A stretch of 64,000 bases of DNA from Mustela lutreola (taxonomy: Eukaryota; Chordata; Mammalia; Carnivora; Mustelidae), in assembly GCF_030435805.1 (NCBI RefSeq), contig NC_081308.1, positions 131,360,936 to 131,424,935 on the forward strand. Direction: 5' to 3'. Position 1 is the stretch's first letter. Every line of letters begins with the position of its first letter. A model generated the notes under the pieces. It was not told the origin of the DNA, ran no database searches, and saw nothing but the letters and a program-made list of their open reading frames with translations. Below, piece by piece: positions 9,597 to 20,700 of the stretch. The position numbers and the translations under genes are program-made.

Positions 9597-11143
9597 AAAT
9601 CTGTCTGATATGAGAGGTGCCACCCCAGCTTTCTTTTGAGGTCCATTGGTATGATAAATGGTTCTCCATCCCCTCACTTTCAATCTTGAGGTGACTTTAG
9701 GTTCAGAATGAGTCTCTTGTAGACAGCATATGGATGGGTCCTGCTTTTTTATCCAATCTGCAACCCTCTGCCTTTTGATGGGAGCATTTGGCCTATTCAC
9801 ATTGAGAGTAACTATACACAAAGATAAACTCAAAATGGATGAAAGACCTCAATGTGAGGCCGGAATCCATCAGAATCCTAGAGGAGAACATAGGCAGTAA
9901 CCTCTTTAACATCGGCCACAGCGACTTCTTTCAAGATATGTCTCTAAAGGCAAGGGAAACAAAGGCAAAATGAACTCCTGAGACTTCATCAAGATAAAAA
10001 AAAACTTCTGCACAGCAAAGGAAAAAGTCAACAAAACACTGAGACAACCCATGGAATGGGAGAAGATATTTGCAAATGACACTATGGATAAAGAGCTAGT
10101 ATCCAAGATCTATAAAGAACTTCTCAAACCCAACACCTAAAAAACAAATAATCCAGTCAAGAAATGGGCAGAAGACATGAACAGACACTTCTCCAAAGAA
10201 GATATCCAAATGGCCAACAGACACATGAAAAAATGTTCAACATCACTGAGCATCAGGGAAATACAAATGAAAGCCACAGTGAGATACTACCTCACACCAG
10301 TTAGAATGACCAAAATGAACAAGACATAAAGTAACATGTATTATTGGCAAGGATGTGGAGAAAGGGGAACCCTCCTGCACTGTTGGTGGGAATGCAAACT
10401 GGTGCAGCCGCTCTGGAAAACAGTGTGGGGGTTCCTTCAGAAATTACAAATAGAGCTTCCCTATGACCCTGCAATTGCACTACTGGGTATTTATCCCAAC
10501 GATACAGATGTAGTGAAAAGAAGGACCATCCGTACCCCAATGTTCATAGCAACAAGGTCCACAATAGCCAAACCGTGGAAAGAGCCAAGATGGCCTTCAA
10601 CAGATGAATGGATAAGGAAGATGTGGTCCATATACACTATGGAGTATGATGCCTCCATCAGAAAGGACGAATACCCAACTTTTGTGTCAACATGGACGGG
10701 ACCGGAAGAGATTATGCTAAGTGAAGTAAGTCAAGCAGAGAGAGTCCATTATCATACGGTTTCACTCATATGTGGAGCATAAGGAATAGAGCAGAGGACC
10801 ACAGGGAACGGCAGGGAAAACTGAATGGGAAGAAATCAGAGATGGAGATGAAGTATGAAAGACTCTGGACTCCAGGAAACAAACTGAGGGTTACAGAAGG
10901 GCGGGGGTGGGGGGACGGGATAGCTGGGTGATGCGTATTAAAGAGGGCACACGTGGTGATGAGCACTGGTTGTTATCTGCAACTAATGAATCGTTGAAAA
11001 CTACATCAAAAATCAGTGATGTACACTATGGCGGACAACTGAACACAATAACAAAAGAAACTAGCTGAAAGGACTGGAAATGAAAAAGCAAAATAGCCAT
11101 TAGTGGTAGATGAGATGATTGTGTAAGCAGAAAAAGGAACAGA

Positions 11144-11357
11144 GGGGCGCCCAGGTGGCTCCATCAGCTAAGCGTCTGCCTTCAGCTCAGGTCATGATCC
11201 AGGGGTCTTGGGATTGAGCCCCGCATCGGGCTCTCTGCTCAGTGGGGAGCCTGCCTCTCCCTCTCTCTCTGCCTGCTGCTCTGCCTACTTGTGCTTTCTC
11301 TCTCCATCAAACAAATAAATACAAAATCTTTAAAAAGAAAGAAAGAAAGAAAGAAAG
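11144..11357 (+). mobile_element. Can-SINE with (GAAA)n tail
   Basis: Plus-strand Can-SINE whose tail has grown into a (GAAA)n microsatellite. The AGGAACAGA repeat lies at 11135-11143 and 11358-11366. Confidence 0.93.
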
Positions 11358-11567
11358 AGGAACAGAATCCACAAAAGGAATTCCAAAAGAATCATTAGAC
11401 TTCATACCAGTGACACAGTCAGAAGGTCACTGAGAAAGAAGACAGTCAGCATTTAGCATGGCATCATAAGTCTAACAAATGAGGTGCCCGTCCTCTAGGG
11501 AAACAATATATTTAAAGGATCTTAAAAAAAGAAAGAGAGCTACTATGTTCATAGATCGGGAAGCAAT

Positions 11568-11760
11568 ATTTTAAGATTTTATTTATTTATTTAACAGAGA
11601 GACAGAGATCACAAGTAGGCAGAGAGGCAGGCAGAGAGAGAGGAGGAAGCAAGCTCCCTGCTGAGCAGGGAGCCCAATGCGGGGCTCGATCCCAGAACCC
11701 TGGGATCATGACCTGAGCCGAAGGCAGAGGCTTTAACCCACTGAGCCACCCAGGCGCCCC
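11568..11760 (-). mobile_element. Can-SINE
   Basis: Near-consensus minus-strand Can-SINE inside old L1 ORF2 sequence. Confidence 0.94.
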
Positions 11761-12485
11761 TTCAACGAAATTTCTATCTACCCCTTCAAAGAAATCCCAA
11801 CAGACTTTTCCCCAGAAGCTGACAAAATGTTTCTTACACTTTTAAGGAAAACTAAAGGCCCTAGAGTAGGCAAGATAATTTAGAAAGATGATGAGAAGGA
11901 GCAGCAAACCGAGGGGAAAGCAAGGAGAAGGAAGAGGGGAAAGAGAAGAAAATGAAGCTTTAAAGCTTTTGTAAGTGTGCCAGGGGCAGACAAAGACACC
12001 AAAGGGACAGAGGAGAGAGCCACCTGGCCACCTAGGCCCGGGACAGGGCACGGGACCAAAGGCTCAGAGCACCTCAGTGGCTGGATAGGACGACAGCCCC
12101 CCACGCGGAAAAGGAGAAAATGTGAGCCCTACCTCACACCACCTGCACCAAACCCACTCTAGATGGATTGAAGAATACGTGAATATGGAAATTTTTTGAA
12201 AAAATATTTAGAAAAGAGACCCAGGAGACAATTTCTATGATCTTGGGTAGGGGAGGATTTCTTAAGCAAGTCAGAAAGGACAAAGCATAAAGGAGAAGAT
12301 TGATCAACGCCGTTACGTCGCGACTGAGACTTGTTTACCAAACGGCTCCAGAAGCAAAGTGAGAAGACACTGCAGACCGAACCCTGGAACCCGGAACATA
12401 TTAAGAGTCCTACATCAAAAAATGGGCCAAGACCTGCTCAGGCCATTTTGCCAAAAAGGGAACGTAAAGAAGCCCCACCCGCTGG

Positions 12486-12686
12486 GGCGCCTGTGTGGCT
12501 CAGTGGGTTAAAGCCTCTGCCTTTGGCTCCGGTCATGATCCCAGGGTCCTGGGATCAGTTCTGGGATCGAGCCCCACATCAGACTCTCTGCTCAGCAGGG
12601 AACCTGCTTCCCCCTCTCTGTCTGCCTTCCTCTCTGCCTACTTATGATTTCTGTCTGTCAAATAAATACATAAAATATTAAAAAAA
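12486..12686 (+). mobile_element. Can-SINE with 20-bp target duplication
   Basis: Complete plus-strand Can-SINE. The 20-bp target duplication at 12466-12485 and 12687-12706 differs at one base. Part of the head region (GGGATCAGTTCTGGGATCGA) carries a short internal duplication. Confidence 0.95.
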
Positions 12687-12860
12687 AAAGAAGCCCCAAC
12701 CGCTGGTAGCCCCGGGGACACCCGTGAAATGCCCAGTGGGATGTCACCATCCCACACCCACAGAATTGACAGGAAGGACTAAGGAAAAGCCCGAAGCACG
12801 TGCGGCGGCCAAGATGGGGTGAACAGAAGTAAGTGTCTGTGTGCTGGCTGCTGTGGGACA

Positions 12861-13934
12861 CCAGCTTGGAACACGAGCCCCCTCCAGGCCCAGCAGACTC
12901 CGAGTGCACACGGCCTGGGGACCCCCTGAGCCTCCTTCCAGCGTCTAGGACCCTTGCGCTCGGCAAGCAGTCAGCGTCAGCACAGCACCCCGGGGGCTCA
13001 GACCAGCAGAGGCTGCCTCCCCGCCCTCCCCAAAGACCCTGATAAATGCGAGATCTGTGGGGATCGACGCAAATACATCTCCACAGGGCCATGGGGAGGA
13101 GAAGGATTTCTTTTCTTCAAGGTAGGAAAAATGTTCTCACTGCTGAGCTTGAAGATGTGTCTTTCCTAAGGTCACCAGGACACATGCGTGTTAGGTGTAG
13201 AGTTGGATGGACAGATGGGGTTGGGGAAAGAGGGCCAGATGCCTATGGGGCTGCTGAGGGACGGTCCTTCCAGTCCTATGGTCCAGAGTCCCTCCCCCCT
13301 CCCCCCACCCCACAGCGGAGGAGTCCTCCCCCTCCTCAACAGTCTGTCCCTCCAGGAGCTTCTAGATCCCTCCCATGCCGCTTCTTGGCCCCTTGGAGGG
13401 TGCATGGATGGAGACAGTCACATCTATGTCCACATTTCCTGGGTCTTCAGGATCTGGGTCATTCACCTCCCCCGACACCCTTGGTCTCCCTTCCAGGTCC
13501 CCTCTAGTCCACTCTCGTTCCAGTGCTCCAGTCACCCCGGGCTGTGCTTTTTATGCTAAGAACCCAACAACTCCGTTGGCCATCTCCTCTTGCCTTATGG
13601 ACCCCTCAGTCCTCCTGTCCTTCCCTGCGCCACCCACCCCCACCCCCACCCCCACCGGCACCCCCGCCCCCGCTGCCTCCACCCCACCCAACACTAGGTC
13701 TCCAGGATTTGGCCGCCTCCACCCAGGGCCACCAGCTTACACTTGTCCAAATTCAAAGCTATTTACGAGGTCATGGTGACATGAGTCCAGGTTCTCCCTC
13801 ATTTGCTCACCTCCACACCCACCTTGACCAAGGCTGTGCTCCAGGCAGGGCACACACCCATGAGCCCATCACCTGCAAGCCCTCTCCTCTCCTGCCCAGC
13901 GCCCGCCTTGGTTCACGGTTCAGGGCCACACCAC
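12861..13934. other. intergenic spacer, no gene recognised
   Basis: This GC-rich sequence has no recognised gene. It contains C-rich, CA-type low-complexity sequence at about 13628-13665. Short open frames here overlap on both strands and show no family match. Confidence 0.5.
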
Positions 13935-14152
13935 CTGGTGGTTAAGTGCAGGGGCCCTGCAGTCGACTCAGCCTGGCCACTAATAGGCCGTGCAACTTTG
14001 CGCAGGTTTCCCCCCACCTCCCGTGCCTCGGTGTCCCCACCTGTGAACTGGAGGAAATAACTGTACCCCCTCCGGGGTCATCAGAAGGAGTGAATGAGTT
14101 CACGTACACAAAACACTTAGACCAGCCCTGGTTGCCAGGAAGACATCAGTAG
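13935..14152 (+). mobile_element. MIR SINE
   Basis: Ancient MIR in sense: TGGTGGTTAAGTGCAGGGG, the central GCCACTAATAGGCCGTGCAACTT block, the CTCGGTGTCCCCACCTGTGAA block and the 3' AAACACTTAGACCAGCCCTGG end are all recognisable. Confidence 0.85.
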
Positions 14153-14162
14153 GAGCAGAACT

Positions 14163-14240
14163 GTGTGGTTCAAGGTCAGCTTAAATCTCACTTCCTCTGT
14201 GAAGCTCTCCCTGAGACTTGGCTCCCCTCCTTGGGGCCCC
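14163..14240 (+). mobile_element. LINE-2 fragment
   Basis: The block CAGCTTAAATCTCACTTCC with CTGTGAAGCTCTCCCTGA corresponds to the conserved 3' part of L2. Confidence 0.6.
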
Positions 14241-14535
14241 CCTGTGTCCTCCCTCCACAGGTGGGCTCTTCTGGCCATGGAGCCTCATCTGTTGGCAAGC
14301 AGTTCTGCCCCTGAGGCCCCGGAGACTCTTGAATCAGGTGGCGGTGGGCTGCATCTCTCTGCCACCGAAAGGCAGTTAGTGGAAGGCTAGGGAGCGCCCT
14401 GCTACCCTACCTGCCCAGCTGCGGGGTGCGACCCCGCTCTCACCTGTCCCAGCCAGGTGTGCCTGGCTGGCCCTGCGTCATGCCCACCATGGCCGGCAGA
14501 GGGCAGCAGCGCCCTGCCCTGCACCGTCAGGCAAA

Positions 14536-14690
14536 TGGGCGGGCGGGGAGGGGCTGGGCTGCCCTGCAGGCCCCGCCAGGATAAGTCGGGTTGGGCGCGA
14601 TTGCATTGTGGGGACGGAGGCTGGGGCTCTGCGGGGACGCACTTCTGGCACTGCCAGCTACTCTTCAGCCCCTGCCAGCGGCCCACCCAG
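14536..14690 (+). promoter_or_regulatory. PLXNB3: candidate PLXNB3 promoter and noncoding first exon
   Basis: A GC box cluster (GGGCGGGCGGGGAGGGGC near 14536) precedes a pyrimidine-purine mixed stretch ending at a strong donor, CACCCAG/GTAGGC, with the GT at 14691. The distance to the first coding exon (17704) and the overall gene size agree with the known presence of a noncoding 5' exon in mammalian PLXNB3. The transcription start is not determined. This is inference from sequence and placement only. Confidence 0.4.
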
Positions 14691-17490
14691 GTAGGCAGGA
14701 GCTGGGGTCGGCGAGGGTGCGGGGTGCGAGGGCCGCTGGATCTTGGGGCGCTGCCTCGGGACGTGCTGGGACCTGGGAGAAGCCCAGGGTCTGCAGAGCC
14801 CACTTGCCCGACAGAGCAAAGGCCCTCAGGCACCAGTCCAAGCCCTGAGACCCCAGCTCCTGATGCCTTAGGGACATGCTCCCCCTTGAGGCTGTGGCCC
14901 TGGAGGTGGGAGGGAGGACCCCCCCAGGCTTTTAACCTCAAATGGGAAAGCTGGCCGGGCTGGGGGCCAGGGGCCCGGCCCAGGGTAGGGAGGAGGCCCG
15001 CCTGGCTCCCCACCCCCACAGCCACCCAACCGGCCCAGCCAGGTGGCAGTGAGCCCCACGGCTGCCACCACCTCACCCTGGAGCCCAGAGCCTGATGCTG
15101 GAGCCTGCTACAGCCATGCACCATGGAGAAAGCACGACCCCAACCCGAGTGCACCTGCCCCAGCACCCCAGGCCAGGGCCCCTAGCTGTGCCTGCATCAT
15201 GTGCAGATGGTGCCCTGGGGGGTGGGCAGGACAGCCAGCTGCCACTCGCCACTCGCCACTCCCTTCCCCATCCCCGTCAGCACCCCAGGCAGGGAGGGGA
15301 GCCTGAGGCCCATCCTGGGATGGTGTTTCCCCGGGGGGGAGGGGGAAGGGAACAGATGGCAGCCAGTTGCCATGCCTCAGCCAAGCGCAGGGTTCCTGGG
15401 GGCCACGCCCCTCACCCCGTCCAGGGCCTTGTCCAGCAGCATCCTCCGGAGCAGGGCCGTACCTGGCACGACTTTCTAAGTCCCCTGAGGCGGGACTGGA
15501 TGGAGACAGGTCGCCTGCTCTCTGGCCAGTCATATTCCGGGCCAAGGATGTGGGATGGGGGGAAGAAGTTCTCCTGGACGGGCTGCCTTTGTCAGCGCCT
15601 CCCCGCCCCCAGCCCGGACAAAGGCAGGCATTGAGTGCCAGGACTGGCACTTCAACCGGGCACCAAGGCTACCAAGGCTGAAGCTGGCGTTGCAGGGGCT
15701 CAGCATCCTGACCTTCCCGGCGGGGGGGCCTCAGTGGCCTACCCTGTGCCCTTCACAGGGACGGGGGTGGGGGGAGGGACACAGAGAGGAGCCCGCTGGC
15801 TGGCACGGGTTGGGAGTGGGGTGGGGCTGGCTGTGTGGGTCTCATTTTTCTGGCTGGAAGAAACCATGTCCTTTGTCCCCAGGTCCCAGAGGGTGTCTCT
15901 CTGGGGGTGGGGAGAGGCAAATAGCCCCCTGGCCAGAAGAGCCTGGGTGGGGTTAAGAGCACCAGATAGTGAGTCCGGCCCCGGCCTGCGGACAGAGAGG
16001 ACATTGTCGGGGTGGAGGCAGGGCTGCCTTGGCTCAGCCACCACGGACAAAGCTGCCAGCTGTGGGGGAGCCCAGCCACCCGGCCCTTGGCCCCCTGGCC
16101 TCCCTCCTCCCCCGGGGCCAAGCCTCAGCAGTCTCCCTCCCACTCTGGACAATGCCCCCCACAGCCGTCCTGTGCCTGTCACCAGTGCCCTGGGCCCGCT
16201 GAACGGAGAAGCGCCTCTCTTGGTGCCACACCTCCCAGGAGACCCCTCCATTGCTCCCCTCGGAGGTGGTAAGTGCCCGGGGCCCCTATCTGCACAGCCG
16301 CCCCTGGGAGGGGCCAGGCCAGGCCGGCCAGGCAGTCCCAGGGAATCTGGGGCCCCTGGTGCCGTGTACTTCTACCCCCTCAGCCACAACCCTCAGAAAC
16401 TGCTGCCGATATCCCGGGTTGAGAGGAAATGCCCCCGTCCCCAAGCTGGGCCTGACCTTCCTGTCTGTGTTCCCAAGATAAGGGGCCTTGGGGCCTCCGT
16501 CTGGGCCTCCGTCAGGGCTCTGCCTCCAGCCTGCCAAGCTACGGGGCCCTGAGTGACAGCAGGCCTAACGCTAACCCGAGCTCTACTGAGGGCCTGGCTT
16601 TTGTCCCCTTCTCTGTGGTCCTGTACCCAGGGGCCCTGCCCGGTGTGGGGTGTCTTTCTGTGCTGGTCACCTCGGCAGCCAGCTGGGGCCCAAGGGTGCC
16701 GAGCAGGTGCCGCAGCTAATGGCTCCTGGCTGGGATGTGGCCCGCAGGGGCCCCGCTCAAGCCTTCTCAGGAGGTTTGGGGCCCCCACTTGGCCCTCTGC
16801 AGATACCTTTAGTCTGAGCTCTGAATGGCTCCACGTGGAGAGGCGGGGGTGCCCATGCCTTGCTCCCTCCCCCTGACCGTCCTCTCCTTAGTCAGGCTTC
16901 CCCCTCTGTTCTCTCCTGCCACCCCACCAACACCCTCAGGGGCTGGGGCCCAGGCTTGCCGCTCGCCCTGCACCTTGTGTTGCTTTTCCATGCCCCCCCC
17001 CCATTGCCTCCCCCTGTCCCCACTCCGCTGGCCCTCAGGTCTCCCCCAGCCCCTGCTCTGACTGCCCCCCAGCCCTCTAGCCTACCGTTCTCTGGCTGCC
17101 TCAGTTTCTCCCTGGCTCTCTCTCTCCCTCCCCGGCACTCATTCTCCCCTGCGGCATTGGTTCCTCCTTACAGCTGGCCCTGCCTGCCCAGGGCAAGTTT
17201 TCTCTCCTTGCCCTTCATGTCCCTTGTGCTGTGGGTGTCCCCCTCCCCTTGTACGGTGGCCTTGCGCCTCTTCATGGTTGTCCTCGCCCTTGTCCTGCCC
17301 CCCCCCCCGCCCCCTCGCCTGGGGACTACCCACCTCTCTGTCTCCCCCCATCAGAGCCTCCTGCTTCTCCTCTGTGCTGTCTTCCTCCCCTGCCCTTTCC
17401 CGTCTCTGGCACTGCCCTTCTGTCCCTCGGAGTCCTTCTGTTCGTGTTCCCACGGCTCTTCAGGGTCTGCCCCGTCCAACAATCTAGACG
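14691..17490. other. probable PLXNB3 intron 1 / upstream region
   Basis: GC-rich sequence with many overlapping open frames on both strands and no protein family match. I see no further exon with confidence. The last 700 bases are strongly pyrimidine-rich on the plus strand. Confidence 0.4.
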
Positions 17491-17500
17491 TATAAAAAGG
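17491..17500 (+). promoter_or_regulatory. PLXNB3: TATA-like box 5' of PLXNB3 coding start
   Basis: TATAAAAAGG lies 217 bases before the PLXNB3 ATG and on its strand. It could serve an alternative start whose leader runs unspliced into the first coding exon. A good splice acceptor (CCCCGCAG, ending 17703) argues that the usual transcript instead splices in here. Confidence 0.35.
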
Positions 17501-17716
17501 AGATGGAAGCAATTCTTTCCCTGGGCACCTGTGTGCCCCTCCCCCCATCCCTTGGACTCTCTCTCTCTGCTCCTTTTCGGTCTCCCTCGGTCTCTTTCTC
17601 CGTCCTCTCCCTTCCCTCCGGATCTGTTGCTCTTCCGGATCGTTCCCTCCCTCCCTCGTGCTCTCTCCACCCGCTCTTCCCTTGGCTCCGCTCTCCCCCG
17701 CAGGTGCCCGCCCACG

Positions 17717-20700
17717 ATGACTCCCCGGTGTCCCTTGGGGCCCCGCCTCCTGCAGGTGCTTCTGCTGTGCCTGCCGCTGCCGCCCCCGCCGCGGGCGCAC
17801 CGCTTCTCGGCCCCCAACACCACGTTCAACCACCTGGCGCTGGCGCCGGGCCGCGGCACGCTCTACGTGGGCGCCGTGAACCGCCTCTTCCAGCTCAGCC
17901 CCGAGCTGCGGCTCCAGGCGGTGGCGGTCACCGGGCCGGTCTTCGACAGCCCCGACTGCGTGCCGTTCCGCGACCCGGCCGACTGCCCGCAGGCGCGGCT
18001 CACGGACAACACGAACCAGCTGCTGCTGGTGAGCGGCCGCGCGCAGGAGCTGGTGGCCTGCGGCCAGGCGCGCCAGGGCGTGTGCGAGAAGCGCGGCCTG
18101 GAGGACGTGGCGCGGGTGCTGTACCAGGCCGAGGACCCCGGCGACGGGCAGTTCGTGGCCGCCAACGCCCCGGGCGTCGCCACGGTGGGCCTGGTGGTGG
18201 CCGCGCCGGGCCGGGACCTCCTGCTGGTGGCCAGGGGCCTGGCGGGCAAGCTGGCGGGCGGGGTGCCGCCCCTGACCGTGCGCCAGCTGGCCGGGCCGCA
18301 GCCCTTCTCCAGCGAGGGCCTGGGCCGCCTCGTGGTGGGCGACTTCTCCGACTACAACAACAGCTACGTGGCGGCCTTCGCCGACGCCCGCTCGGCCTAC
18401 TTCGTCTTCCGCCGCCGCGGGGCCCGGGCGCAGGCCGAGTACCGCTCGTACGTGGCCCGGGTCTGCCTGGGGGACGCCAACCTCTACTCCTACGTGGAGG
18501 TGCCCCTCGCCTGCCGGGGCCAGGGCCTCATCCAGGCCGCCTCCCTCACACCCAGCGCGCTGCTGGCGGCCTTCGCGGCGGGCCCTGGCGGGGCCCGGCC
18601 CGCGCTGTGTGCCTTCCCGCTGGCCGAGCTGGACGGCAGCATGGAGCGCGCGCGGCGCCTGTGCTACACGGCCGGCGGCCGGGGCCCCAGCGGCCTGGAG
18701 GAGGCCACCGTGGAGTACGGGGTCACGTCCCGCTGCGTCGCCCTGCCTGCCGTGAGTGCTCACCCCGCTCACCCTGCGCTCGGCTCCTGCTGTCTCTCTC
18801 GGCCTCGTCCGGCCTGGCTTGCCTCTCTGTCCCCATCTCTCTGCACCATGTCTCCGCCCGAGGCAGGGACTGCTATCTGTTAGCCCGGGCTGCGGGGGGC
18901 TGGGCACTGCCGGCTGACAATCCTAGTCGGAGGATGTCAAGGCGGAGCCGGCTCTTAGCGGCTCTTTTAGTCTTTCTGCCTCTGCAGCGTCTGCTTGTTC
19001 TGCCATGAGGCTGGCACCCTGACCAATCTGCCCTGCCCCCCGCAAGGCTCACCGGCCCTACCCTCTGGCCTGGGCTTGCTCTCTGCCCCGGGGTAGGTAC
19101 CTCCTGCCTCTTGCCGGGACTGATCCTCCCCTCCCTGCCCATCCAGGACTCCCCAGAGTCATACCCCTGCGGTGATGAGCACACCCCTAGCCCCATCGCT
19201 GGCCGCCAGCCCCTGGAGGCCAAGCCCGTGCTGCAGCTCGAGCAGCCCATCAGCGCTGTGGCAGGCCTCCAGACAGACGGGCACACGATTGCCTTCCTGG
19301 GGGACACCCAGGGTCAGCTGCATAAGGTAAGGTAAGGGGCCTGCTCTGGTCCCAGACCCCAACACCAAGGCCTCTAGGCTGCTGGGCAGGGCCCACCCTT
19401 GCTGCTTTAACCGGGTATGGCCCGGCCCTGCGGCGGCTCGGGGAAGCCCCAGGTACCTTGACCTCTCAGGCTGTGTCGTGCCAGCTGGTCGAAAGGCCAT
19501 GCCGCACATGGGTGGCTGGCCGGGTGCCACCTCCTGGGGCTCCTAGTTGCAGAACTTAGGAGGGCTGCCCGGGCTCCAGCCGATGGTGGGAGCCGACGGT
19601 CAAGTTGGGCAGGGATGCCACAGGGGGGGAGTGGACAGTGCCTGGTCCCAGAGCCAGTCTGGCCCCAGAAGCCTCTCCGAGGCCAAGCCTTGCCCCCTTC
19701 TGCCCTGCTTAGCTCCCTGCAGCTGCCCTCCTGCCCCGGCTCTGAGGTCCTTACCCAGAGAGGCTGGGTGACGGCAAATGGGGGAGGGGAGGGGAGACAT
19801 GCGGGAGGCCTAGGGGCCTGCCCCACCCTCTGGGGCCCAGCCTGGCCTCCCTGGTATAGCAGGAAGGAGAGCTGGCCCTGTGGCACAGGAGGCTCCCCGG
19901 GAGCCCCAACCGAGAGCAGGGCACATGCCCCAACTCTTGAGAGCAGGCCTTGTCGTCCCTCCAGGTCTTTCTCAATGGCTCCCAAGGCCAAGTGTACCAC
20001 TCCCAGCAAGTGGGGCCTCCGGGCTCAGCCATCAGCCCAGACCTGCTGGTGGACAGCAGTGGCCACCACCTGTATGTCCTGACAGCCCAGCAGGTGAGGC
20101 TTGTCCCTGGGGGTGAGGGTGGGGGGCACAGGAGGCCCGAGGCCCAGTGCCTACTACCTCTGCCCCTCGCTGCCCATCCAGGTGGACCGGGTGCCTGTGG
20201 CTGCCTGCCCCCAGTTCCCTGACTGCGCCAGCTGCTTGCAGGCTCGAGACCCGCTGTGCGGCTGGTGTGTCCTCCAAGGCAGGTGAGCACAGGCCCGGGT
20301 CCGGACTTGGGCCAACAGGTGGTGTATGAGGGGAGGGCGCCCCGGAAGCAGCCTCAGGCCTGCCAGGAGGCCAGCTCGGCTTCCAGAGATGGAGGTACAG
20401 GGCCACTGCCGGAGCCCCTCCGTCCTGCCCCACACGGCGCAAGCTGCTGTCTTCTCATTACGCGGCCCCACTTCCTGGTCAGGCCCCTGCCGCCTCTCCC
20501 AGGTGTTCCCATGCCACTTCTGCTCCAGGAGCCCCTTATGGCGACCCTCCCCTCCACAGCAGCGGCCCTCCTCTTACTCACGGTCCAGGCCAAAGCCCGC
20601 ACTTCGGCTGCGAGGCCCTGTCTGCTTGGCCCCACCCTCACGAGCACTGTCCCTTTCTGTCCCCCATACCCGGGTAACGTGCTCCAGCTGGGCCACCCTC

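Larger units (their letters stand above)
7835..11052 (+). mobile_element. LINE-1 with 5' inversion (twin priming)
   Basis: The right part, about 9834-11052, is sense L1: ORF2 C-terminus and 3' UTR. The left part, 7835-9833, is antisense and reads ORF2 from its first codon (at 9833, [15 protein letters not shown]) through the endonuclease to the reverse transcriptase motif YRPISLMN near 7850. The inverted block therefore has its 5'-most part next to the sense part, as twin priming produces. Part of ORF2 between the two blocks is absent. One target duplication flanks the whole: AAAAGAAACTCTAGCT (7819-7834) against AAAAGAAACTAGCT (11053-11066). Two Can-SINEs interrupt the inverted half. The frames contain stops. 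Confidence 0.8.
6740..12860 (+). mobile_element. old LINE-1 ORF2, opened by a younger L1 and SINEs
   Basis: Decayed sense L1 ORF2 (reverse transcriptase part) is readable at about 6740-7357. A short piece follows at 7771-7834, and the later ORF2 and 3' region run 11053-12860. The pieces follow the L1 order, so they represent one old copy. Insertions are Can-SINEs at 7359-7564 and 7575-7770, an inverted L1 at 7835-11052, and SINEs at 11144-11357, 11568-11760 and 12486-12686. A GA-rich tract lies at 6950-7065. Both outer limits are approximate because the copy is very diverged. Confidence 0.65.

Noticed and set aside
10336-10782. 148-codon open frame that looks like a conserved protein
   Set aside because: It is L1 ORF2/3' region, part of the 5'-inverted L1, not a host gene.
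12658-13092. 144-codon minus-strand frame upstream of PLXNB3
   Set aside because: It starts in a SINE and runs through GC-rich spacer; there is no splice structure or family match.
14402-16552. Several overlapping 150-300-codon frames on both strands
   Set aside because: The region is GC-rich with few stops. Frames overlap on both strands, repeat the same base composition and show no domain.
17351-18907. Antisense open frame of about 518 codons opposite PLXNB3 exon 1
   Set aside because: It is a by-product of the extreme GC content of the plexin exon; the translation is low-complexity and matches no family.
17503-19008. Plus-strand open frame of about 501 codons overlapping PLXNB3 exon 1
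   Set aside because: It is an alternative frame of the same exon, Gly/Arg/Pro-rich, and runs into the intron with no family match.
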